A DNA stretch of 11,216 bases. Origin: Aeromicrobium sp. (GTDB lineage: Bacteria; Actinomycetota; Actinomycetes; Propionibacteriales; Nocardioidaceae). The notes beneath the pieces are model-generated. The model worked only from the letters and a program-made list of their open reading frames with translations. It ran no database searches and was not told the DNA's origin. The position numbers were made by a program, and so were the translations under genes. Where the stretch lies: NCBI GenBank assembly GCA_023254755.1, contig JALRKU010000423.1:1-11216 (forward strand), written 5' to 3'. Positions 6,167-11,216 of the stretch are shown one piece after another. The stretch's first letter is position 1; every line of letters begins with the position of its first letter.

Positions 6167-7159
6167 ATGACCACCACCTTCCGCGCCCTCGTCGTCGACG
6201 ACACCGAGACCGGCCAGGTCGCCGCGTTCCGCGAGCTGACCGACGCCGACCTTCCCGACCACGACGTCCTCGTCGAGGTCGAGTTCTCGTCGTTGAACTA
6301 CAAGGACGGCCTCGTCGTCGCCAGCCCGCAGAAGATGGCGCGCCGCACGCCGCTCGTCGCCGGAGCGGACCTCGCCGGCGTCGTGCTCGACAGCCGCAGT
6401 CCCGACTGGGCGCCGGGCGACCGCGTCGTCGTGAACGGCTGGGGCCTGTCGGAGACCGAGTCGGGTGGCTACACCCGTCGCCAGCGCGTCAAGCCCGAGT
6501 GGCTGGTCCGCATCCCCGACGCGTTCAGCACGCGTGACGCCGCCGCGATCGGCACGGCCGGCTACACCTCGGCGCTGTGCCTCGACGCCCTCGAGCGGCA
6601 CGGCGTCGCGGCGGGCTCGGAGGTGCTGGTGACCGGTGCCGCCGGTGGCGTCGGCTCGGTGGCCGTCGCCCTCGCGGCCGCCGCGGGTCACACCGTCGTC
6701 GCCGCGACGGGCCGCCCCGAGACCCACGACTTCCTCACCTCCCTCGGCGCCTCGTCGTTCGTCGACCGCGCCGAGCTGCAGGGCGAGGGTCGCCCGCTCG
6801 GCAAGGAGCGCTGGGACGCTGCCGTCGACTCGGTCGGCGGTTCCACGCTGGTCAACGTCCTCGCGCAGCTGCGCTACGGGGGCGCAGCCGCCGCGTGCGG
6901 CCTGGCCGAGGCGCCGGCCCTGCCGAACGCCACCGTCCTGCCGCACATCCTGCGCGGCGTCGCGCTGCTCGGCGTCGACTCGGTCATGGCGCCCGCGGCG
7001 CTGCGCCAGTCGGCGTGGGAGCGTCTCGCGCGCGACCTGCCGGTCAGCACGCTCGAGTCGCTGTCGCGCGTCGAGCCGCTGTCGGAGGTGCCACGCCTCG
7101 GCGCCGAGATCCTCGCGGGCCAGGTCCGCGGTCGCGTGGTCGTCGACGTCACGGCCTGA
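6167..7159 (+). CDS. acuI: Acrylyl-CoA reductase (NADPH)-type MDR oxidoreductase, AcuI/YhdH family
   Basis: The 330-residue length and sequence fit the AcuI/YhdH branch of the zinc-independent medium-chain dehydrogenases, which reduce acryloyl-CoA to propionyl-CoA with NADPH. Visible family blocks are SSLNYKDGL (41-49), GDRVVVNGWGLSE (84-96), IGTAGYTSALC (128-138), the nucleotide-binding loop TGAAGGVGS (156-164) and ATGRPETHDFLTSLGAS (180-196), whose TGR is typical of NADPH binding. No structural zinc cysteines are present, as expected. The product is cytoplasmic. The role would be detoxifying the electrophile acryloyl-CoA in 3-hydroxypropionate or similar metabolism; the exact substrate here is inferred from family only. 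The ATG at 6167 is chosen because family proteins begin here; the open frame extends upstream only into the hydrolase gene. It is probably co-transcribed with the phzF-like gene, four bases on. Confidence 0.88.
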   Translation: MTTTFRALVVDDTETGQVAAFRELTDADLPDHDVLVEVEFSSLNYKDGLVVASPQKMARRTPLVAGADLAGVVLDSRSPDWAPGDRVVVNGWGLSETESGGYTRRQRVKPEWLVRIPDAFSTRDAAAIGTAGYTSALCLDALERHGVAAGSEVLVTGAAGGVGSVAVALAAAAGHTVVAATGRPETHDFLTSLGASSFVDRAELQGEGRPLGKERWDAAVDSVGGSTLVNVLAQLRYGGAAAACGLAEAPALPNATVLPHILRGVALLGVDSVMAPAALRQSAWERLARDLPVSTLESLSRVEPLSEVPRLGAEILAGQVRGRVVVDVTA

Positions 7160-7163
7160 CGCC

Positions 7164-7994
7164 GTGCGCCCGTTCACGCAGGTCGACGTCTTCACCGACG
7201 TCGTCACGCTGGGCAACCCGGTCGCCGTCGTGCACGACGCCGACGACCTCGACGACGCGCAGATGGCCGCGTTCGCCCGCTGGACCAACCTCAGCGAGAC
7301 GACGTTCCTCTGCGCGTCCACCGATCCCGCGGCGGACTACCGCGTGCGCATCTTCACCCCGGGCCGCGAGCTGCCGTTCGCGGGACACCCGACGCTGGGC
7401 ACGGCGCGGGCGTGGCTCGAGGCGGGCGGCGTGCCGCGCGACCCCGACGTGATCGTGCAGGAGTGCGGGCTCGGCCCGTTGCGCGTGAGGCGCAGTGGTG
7501 ATCGGCTCGCGTTCGCGGCGCCCGACCCGCTGCGCGACGGACCGGTCGATCCCGACGTCGTCGCGGTGGTCGTGGCCGACCTCGGCCTCGACCCCGCGTC
7601 GGTGCGCGGCGCGCGCTGGTGCGACAACGGGCCCGGCTGGATCGGCCTGCTGCTCGACGACGCCGCGACGGTGCTGGCGATCGACGGCCCGGGGCTGCGG
7701 TTCACGGGACACGACAAGGTGGGCGTGATCGGGCCGCACCCGATCGGGGCGGACGTCGCCTACGAGGTGCGGGCGTTCTTCGCCGGCGGCATCGGCGAGG
7801 ACCCGGTGACCGGCAGCCTCAACGCGGCCCTCGCGCAGTGGCTCGTCGGCGACGGCATCGCGCCGGAGTCGTACGTCGCGGCGCAGGGCACCGCGCTGCA
7901 GCGCCGCGGCCGGGTGCACGTGCAGCGCGTCGGCGCCGACCTGTGGATCGGCGGCGACACCGTCGTCGGCGTCACGGGCCACGTGGACCTGTGA
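7164..7994 (+). CDS. PhzF-family isomerase-like protein
   Basis: This 276-residue protein is of the PhzF/diaminopimelate-epimerase-like fold. The N-terminal FTQVDVFTDVVTLGNPVAVV is classical. E45 (NLSETTFL) matches the catalytic glutamate of PhzF, and FTPGRELPFAGHPTLG (64-79) holds the conserved histidine H75. GEDPVTGSLNAALAQWL (211-227) supplies D213 and S218. All active-site positions I know from PhzF are thus present. Without other phenazine genes nearby it is very unlikely to make phenazines; most genomic PhzF homologues have unknown substrates. The start is a GTG with no Shine-Dalgarno, four bases after the acuI stop, so it probably depends on translation coupling. Upstream in-frame sequence runs inside acuI and is not part of it. 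It is convergent with the DUF3352 gene. Confidence 0.88.
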   Translation: MRPFTQVDVFTDVVTLGNPVAVVHDADDLDDAQMAAFARWTNLSETTFLCASTDPAADYRVRIFTPGRELPFAGHPTLGTARAWLEAGGVPRDPDVIVQECGLGPLRVRRSGDRLAFAAPDPLRDGPVDPDVVAVVVADLGLDPASVRGARWCDNGPGWIGLLLDDAATVLAIDGPGLRFTGHDKVGVIGPHPIGADVAYEVRAFFAGGIGEDPVTGSLNAALAQWLVGDGIAPESYVAAQGTALQRRGRVHVQRVGADLWIGGDTVVGVTGHVDL

Positions 7995-8019
7995 CGCCGA
8001 CGTCGGTCGTCAGTCGGCG
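7995..8019. terminator. Candidate shared terminator stem between convergent genes
   Basis: CGCCGAC (7995-8001) and GTCGGCG (8013-8019) make a perfect 7-bp GC-rich stem around an 11-base loop. It spans the 15-base gap between the two stop codons and the last codons of the DUF3352 gene. It lacks a T tract, as many actinobacterial terminators do. A second small palindrome, CCGACGTCGG, overlaps it (7997-8006). Confidence 0.4.
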
Positions 8020-9689
8020 AAGCTGACCCGCAGGCTGAACTTGGCGCGGTCGTCGACGTTGGCGGCCGAGATGCCGACCGCCTCGATCGTCTTGGCCTGC
8101 TCGAACGCCGAGCGCAGGTCCTCGGGCGGCTCGGCCTCGAGCAGCTTGTCGAGGATCGTCGACACGTCGACGTAGAGCGCCTGCGCCGTGTCGTCGCCGA
8201 ACGGGATGACGGACGTGAAGCGGTCGGAGTCGCCCAGGTCGCCGCCGCCGGCGACCTTCTTGGCGGCGTCGGAGCTGGTGGCCAGCACGGCCCCGCCGTC
8301 GGCCTGCTCCGCGACCAGCGGGATGCCGTACTTGCTGGCGTACGCCGCGATCTTGGACATCACCGAGAACGCGTCGTCGGCGTCGCCCGTCGTGCGGATC
8401 GCGACCTCGAGCTGCGACAGCTCGTCAGGACCGGCCAGCGTCGGGATCGTCTCGAGGTTGGCGGCACCGATCGACAGCGTGAAGGTCTTGCCGAGGAGCG
8501 ACTCCAGGTCGGCCGGCAGGCTCAGACCCGTCTCGGCCTCGAGCTGGTCGATGAAGTCCTGCGGGTTCGGGACCTCGGGGGCCGTCTGGTCGGCCATCAT
8601 GTCCTCGTACATCTCGCGGGTCTCGGGATCGAGATCCTCGAGGAACTCCTCGTCGAACGTCGGCGACGTCGCGGTCATGCCGCTGTTGAAGTCGGCGAAC
8701 GCCGCGTTGAGCTCGTTCAGGAACGCGTCCCACTGCTGGCCGATCTGCTCGCCCGCACCGGAGATCGACGCGGCGGCGACCGTGTCGCCCGGCAGGTCAC
8801 CGCTCGAGCCCGTCTCGGCCTCGAGCGCCTCGGACGTGTTCGAGACGCCGGCCAGCTCGATCGCGGAGCCGTCGACGCGCAGCGCCATGGCGGCCGATCC
8901 GGCCTTCTTGATCTCGGCCTTCTGCTCCTCGGTGAGGGCGTCGCCGAAGCCGGGGACCTCGCCCAGCGCGTCGAGCACCTCGGACGCGTCGACCCAGGCC
9001 GACGCGACGCCCTTCTCGCCGAGGGCCGCCATGTCGTCGGCGAACTCCTTGCGGTCGGCGAGCGACTCCTTCTTGGCCGCGTCGAGCGCGTCGTCGACCG
9101 ACTTCTGCGTGTCGGACAGCAGCGCGTAGCCCTGGTCGAACGCGATGCCGTAGCTCTCGTCGGCGCACTCGAACAGGTCGGCGATGCCCTTCTCGGCCTT
9201 GCCCTCGTCCTTCACCTGGACCGCGATGACGAACTGCTCGTCGGTGATGCTCGCGCCGACGCCCACGCGGTCGCCGAGCCACGGCTCGACGTCGTCGGCG
9301 TAGTCGATGTCGGGGCACGCGCCGCTGATCTCGTCGAAGATCAGCTTGCGGACGTCGGACGTGTCGGCGTCGCCGATGCCGATGGTCTCGCCGAGCTCGG
9401 GGACCTTCTTGATGAGCTTGAACAGCTCGATCTTCTGGCTCGCGCCGGGGTCGAGGTCGATGCGCGCGTAGACCTGGCTGGTGCCGGGCAGCACGTCCTC
9501 GGGCTGGGCGCCGCCACCGGACAGGGTGTTGTACGCGTAGGCGCCGCCGCCGACGACCGCTGCGAGGAGGGCCAGACCGGCGCCGCCGGCCGCGATCTTC
9601 TTGCCCTTGCCGCCGCTCGCCTCGGGCGCCGCGGCCTCGGGGGCGGGAGGCGGCGGGGGCGGCGGGAAGCTGGGAGCGGAGTCGGACAT
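8010..9689 (-). CDS. DUF3352 domain-containing single-pass membrane protein
   Basis: This 559-residue protein has a short proline-rich, disordered N-terminus (poly-Pro at 9-15), a Gly/Lys stretch (GGKGKK, 26-31), one transmembrane helix at about 32-54 and a long acidic outer part. The positive charge before the helix predicts N-in, C-out topology. The outer part begins with PEDVLPGTSQVYARIDLDPGASQK (63-86), the typical DUF3352 opening, and contains EPWLGDRVGVG (135-145), another family block. C125 and C175 may form a disulfide. The function of DUF3352 is unknown. Similar proteins with proline-rich cytosolic tails are common in actinobacteria. The start is set by a strong Shine-Dalgarno (GAGGAGGGG, minus strand, 9706-9698) eight bases upstream. 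The C-terminus reads SFAD and overlaps the terminator stem shared with phzF. It is divergent from the TetR gene, with 140 bases between the starts. Confidence 0.85.
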   Translation of the reverse strand: MSDSAPSFPPPPPPPAPEAAAPEASGGKGKKIAAGGAGLALLAAVVGGGAYAYNTLSGGGAQPEDVLPGTSQVYARIDLDPGASQKIELFKLIKKVPELGETIGIGDADTSDVRKLIFDEISGACPDIDYADDVEPWLGDRVGVGASITDEQFVIAVQVKDEGKAEKGIADLFECADESYGIAFDQGYALLSDTQKSVDDALDAAKKESLADRKEFADDMAALGEKGVASAWVDASEVLDALGEVPGFGDALTEEQKAEIKKAGSAAMALRVDGSAIELAGVSNTSEALEAETGSSGDLPGDTVAAASISGAGEQIGQQWDAFLNELNAAFADFNSGMTATSPTFDEEFLEDLDPETREMYEDMMADQTAPEVPNPQDFIDQLEAETGLSLPADLESLLGKTFTLSIGAANLETIPTLAGPDELSQLEVAIRTTGDADDAFSVMSKIAAYASKYGIPLVAEQADGGAVLATSSDAAKKVAGGGDLGDSDRFTSVIPFGDDTAQALYVDVSTILDKLLEAEPPEDLRSAFEQAKTIEAVGISAANVDDRAKFSLRVSFAD

Positions 9690-9697
9690 GACGGGGT

Positions 9698-9752
9698 CCC
9701 CTCCTCGTCAGATGTGTCGGCTCGTGCCTGTGGGTCCGCTGAATCTAGCGGA
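9698..9752 (-). promoter_or_regulatory. Promoter, ribosome-binding site and inverted repeat in front of the DUF3352 gene
   Basis: On the minus strand TAGATT (9747-9742) fits TANNNT, giving a leader of roughly 45 bases that ends in the Shine-Dalgarno GAGGAGGGG (9706-9698). The -10 lies inside a perfect 6-bp inverted repeat, TCCGCT (9735-9740) and AGCGGA (9747-9752) with a 6-base centre, which could be an operator or a small hairpin at the transcript start. No clear -35 is visible. Confidence 0.45.
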
Positions 9753-9794
9753 ACGACGCGACAGGCCGTCACTCAGCACCACAAAAAAGCAGGC

Positions 9795-9823
9795 TTGACT
9801 GTTTGTTGATGTCGGGCCATGCT
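9795..9823 (+). promoter_or_regulatory. Promoter of the TetR gene, leaderless type
   Basis: TTGACT (9795-9800, 5 of 6), a 17-base spacer and CATGCT (9818-9823) precede the GTG at 9830 by six bases. This supports a leaderless transcript and the choice of that GTG rather than the upstream ATG at 9809 or TTG at 9803, both of which lie inside the promoter spacer. Confidence 0.55.
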
Positions 9824-9829
9824 GACCGG

Positions 9830-10438
9830 GTGAGTCAGCCGGTGAGGGAGCGCGTGCCCCAGGCGGAGCGCACCGCAGCGATGCGGCTGCGCCTGATGGA
9901 GGCGACCGTCGAGGCGCTGGTCGAGCTCGGCTGGGCCGGCACGACCACGACCGTCGTGAGCCGCCGGGCCGGGGTCAGTCGCGGAGCCCAGCTGCACCAC
10001 TTCCCGAGCAAGCAGGACCTCGTCGTCGCGGCCGTCGCGCACCTGACCGACCGCCGTCGCGAGGACATGCGCCGCGCCGCGGCCGACCTGCCGACCGACG
10101 GCCGCACCCGCGCGGTGCTCGACATCCTGGGCGCTCAGTTCACGTCGCCCGGCTTCTTCGCGGCGCTCGAGCTGTGGGTCGCGGCGCGCACCGACCCCGA
10201 CCTGCGCGACTCCGTCGCCCCGCTCGAGCGACGCATCGGCCGCGAGACCCACGCCTACGCGCTGGAGCTGCTCGGCGTCGACGAGGACGCCGGCGACAAT
10301 CGCCGGCTCGTCCAGGCGACCCTCGACCTGCTCCGCGGCCTGGGCCTCGCCAACTCGCTGAGCGACGACGCCCGCCGCCGCTCCGCCGTCCTCGACTCGT
10401 GGGCCGACGTGCTGGACCGGGAGCTGGTGACGCGATGA
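9830..10438 (+). CDS. TetR/AcrR family transcriptional regulator
   Basis: The product is 202 residues, normal for the family. The N-terminal helix (QAERTAAMRLRLMEATVEALVELG, 11-34) leads into the helix-turn-helix TTTTVVSRRAGVSRGAQLHHFPSKQDLV (38-65). The AGVSRGAQLHHFPSK recognition part is characteristic. The C-terminal ligand-binding half (about 70-202) is helical with no recognisable ligand motif. The start GTG is set by the promoter geometry. Its stop overlaps the next start as ATGA, so it is translationally coupled to the TIGR03084-family gene. Such regulators usually repress their own operon in response to a small hydrophobic ligand. From memory, this pairing is often found beside acyl-CoA carboxylase/AtuA-type catabolic genes, which would be expected downstream but cannot be seen here. 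No obvious palindromic operator is visible in its own promoter, though control of the divergent DUF3352 promoter is possible. Confidence 0.9.
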   Translation: MSQPVRERVPQAERTAAMRLRLMEATVEALVELGWAGTTTTVVSRRAGVSRGAQLHHFPSKQDLVVAAVAHLTDRRREDMRRAAADLPTDGRTRAVLDILGAQFTSPGFFAALELWVAARTDPDLRDSVAPLERRIGRETHAYALELLGVDEDAGDNRRLVQATLDLLRGLGLANSLSDDARRRSAVLDSWADVLDRELVTR

Positions 10439-11216
10439 CGGTGCTCGAGGACGTGCTGGCCGACCTCGCGGCGGAGTCCCTGCAGCTCGACGGATGGGTC
10501 GCCGGGCTCGCGGTCGAGGGCTGGTCGACCGTCACGACGCCCGAGGGGTGGACCGTCGCGCACCAGGTGGCGCACCTGCACTGGACCGACGCGGCGTCGT
10601 TGACCGCGGTCACCGACCCCCCGGGATTCGGCGCGCTGCTGAAGGCGGCGGCCGGGGAGCCCGACGGCTACGTCGACCGGGCCGCCGACGAGCTCGCGGC
10701 GATCGGCGTCGACCAGCTCCTGCCGGTGTGGCGAGAGGGCCGGGTCGAGCTGGACGCCGCGCTCCGCGCGTTCGAGAGCGGAGCGCTCCGCGCGCTCGAG
10801 AGCGGAGCGCTGCGTGCGGTGCCGGACGGCGAGAAGATCCCGTGGTTCGGTCCGCCGATGAGCCCCGCCTCGATGGCCACGGCGCGGTTCATGGAGACCT
10901 GGGCCCACGGTCACGACGTCGCCGAGGCCCTGGGCATCACGGTGCCGAGGACCGACCGGGTCCGTCACGTGTGCCATCTCGGGGTCCGCGCCCGTGGGTT
11001 CGCCCACCTGGTGCGCGGCGAGGACCTGCCGACCGACGAGGTCCGGGTCGAGCTCACCGCGCCAGGTGGAGAGCTGTGGACGTGGGGACCTGCCGACGCC
11101 GAGCAGCGGGTCACGGGCGACGCGTGGGACTTCGCGCTGCTCGCGACGTTGCCACGCGAAGGCATCGTCAGCAGCGTTGCGTTCTCGCCTGACGGCAAGG
11201 TGCTGGCGGCGGGAAC
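10435..11216 (+). CDS. TIGR03084-family metal-binding (DinB/MDMPI-like) protein, 3' end replaced by a WD40-like sequence at the window edge
   Basis: The frame opens at the ATG overlapping the TetR stop and stays open for 260 codons to the window end. Residues 1-237 read as the actinobacterial TIGR03084 family, related to the mycothiol-dependent maleylpyruvate isomerase/DinB four-helix bundle. GWTVAHQVAHLHW (38-50) and ETWAHGHDVAEALG (154-167) supply likely metal ligands (H47, H158, perhaps E154/H160). IPWFGPPMS is at 135-143, and VRVELTAPGGELWTWGPADAEQRVTGDAWDFALLAT (203-238) is near the family C-terminus. From about residue 239 (base 11149) the sequence becomes LPREGIVSSVAFSPDGKVLAAG, a canonical WD40 blade that does not belong to this family. 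The codons there (TTG, CCA, GAA, GTT, CCT) also differ from the neighbours. Residues 109-132 hold an 8-residue tandem repeat. The molecular function of the family is not established. The truncation probably inactivates or alters the last part of the fold, if the junction is real. Confidence 0.8.
   Translation, partial: MTVLEDVLADLAAESLQLDGWVAGLAVEGWSTVTTPEGWTVAHQVAHLHWTDAASLTAVTDPPGFGALLKAAAGEPDGYVDRAADELAAIGVDQLLPVWREGRVELDAALRAFESGALRALESGALRAVPDGEKIPWFGPPMSPASMATARFMETWAHGHDVAEALGITVPRTDRVRHVCHLGVRARGFAHLVRGEDLPTDEVRVELTAPGGELWTWGPADAEQRVTGDAWDFALLATLPREGIVSSVAFSPDGKVLAAG
10759..10830 (+). repeat. 24-bp in-frame tandem repeat inside the TIGR03084-family gene
   Basis: Units 10759-10782 and 10783-10806 differ at a single base (TTC/CTC). 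A third, degenerate unit follows at 10807-10830. They encode ALRAFESG, ALRALESG and ALRAVPDG. Each unit junction contains the palindrome GGAGCGCTCC. The near identity at DNA level points to a recent slippage or unequal-exchange duplication. It falls in a linker just before the conserved PWFGPPMS block. Confidence 0.9.

Noticed and set aside
6636..7163. Upstream in-frame extension of the phzF frame
   Set aside because: It lies inside acuI, and PhzF proteins start at RPFTQVDVF, which follows the GTG at 7164.
6137..7321. Minus-strand open frame of 394 codons over acuI
   Set aside because: Antisense shadow. The plus-strand acuI reading has all family blocks, whereas this product has no recognisable motif.
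7164..7994. Phenazine biosynthesis locus
   Set aside because: Only a PhzF-family protein is present, with no other phz genes nearby. Isolated PhzF homologues are widespread and not phenazine enzymes.
8188..9129. Plus-strand open frame of 313 codons opposite the DUF3352 gene
   Set aside because: Ser/Ala-rich shadow translation. The minus-strand frame has a transmembrane helix, DUF3352 blocks and a strong Shine-Dalgarno.
9803..9829. TTG at 9803 and ATG at 9809 as starts of the TetR gene
   Set aside because: Both fall between the -35 and -10 hexamers of a good promoter. The GTG at 9830 has the leaderless spacing and gives a normal-length protein.
1..11216. CRISPR arrays, tRNA or rRNA genes, insertion sequences, prophage or defence systems
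   Set aside because: No regularly spaced repeats, transposase or integrase motifs, terminal inverted repeats, or known defence protein motifs were seen on either strand.

Overview
The window is a stretch of very GC-rich chromosome with dense, closely packed genes and strong G/C preference at third codon positions. Several starts appear leaderless: a -10-like hexamer lies 6-7 bases before ATG or GTG. The gene families (TIGR03084-type DinB/MDMPI-like protein, DUF3352 protein with a proline-rich cytoplasmic tail, actinobacterial SDRs, the 'TSGG' histidine phosphatase subfamily) all point to an actinomycete. A member of the Nocardioidaceae (Nocardioides/Aeromicrobium-like) is my best guess, but I cannot prove the genus. 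There is no gene-free stretch longer than about 160 bases, and I see no tRNA, rRNA, CRISPR array or insertion sequence.

Layout, left to right. (1) 1-414: C-terminal third of an MFS transporter, cut by the window edge. (2) 430-1077: histidine phosphatase family protein. (3) 1202-2768: two-gene operon of short-chain dehydrogenases, the first with an NAD-type and the second with an NADP-type cofactor signature. Its promoter carries a perfect inverted repeat. (4) 2923-4122: membrane-anchored extracytoplasmic protein of unknown function, perhaps propeller-like. (5) 4157-4813: SIMPL-domain protein without a signal peptide. (6) 4906-6108: HSL-type alpha/beta hydrolase whose promoter carries a near-copy of the motif in front of the SDR operon. 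(7) 6167-7994: AcuI/YhdH-type acrylyl-CoA reductase followed after 4 bases by a PhzF-family protein. (8) 8010-9689, minus strand: DUF3352 membrane protein, convergent with phzF. (9) 9830-11216: TetR regulator overlapping a TIGR03084-family gene that runs off the window.

How the genes may work together. Most are housekeeping or accessory metabolic genes without an obvious shared pathway. The one regulatory link visible is the 13-bp element ATACCGGnAGTAY shared by the SDR operon and the hydrolase promoters, which suggests that a carbonyl/alcohol redox pair and an esterase are switched together. The TetR gene probably controls itself and the overlapping TIGR03084 gene. I found no convincing undescribed multi-gene system.

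The most unusual spot is the right end. The TIGR03084 reading frame changes abruptly, in frame, into a canonical WD40-repeat blade near base 11149. This looks like a recombination junction or an assembly misjoin rather than a normal family member. The same gene also carries a recent 24-bp in-frame tandem duplication.
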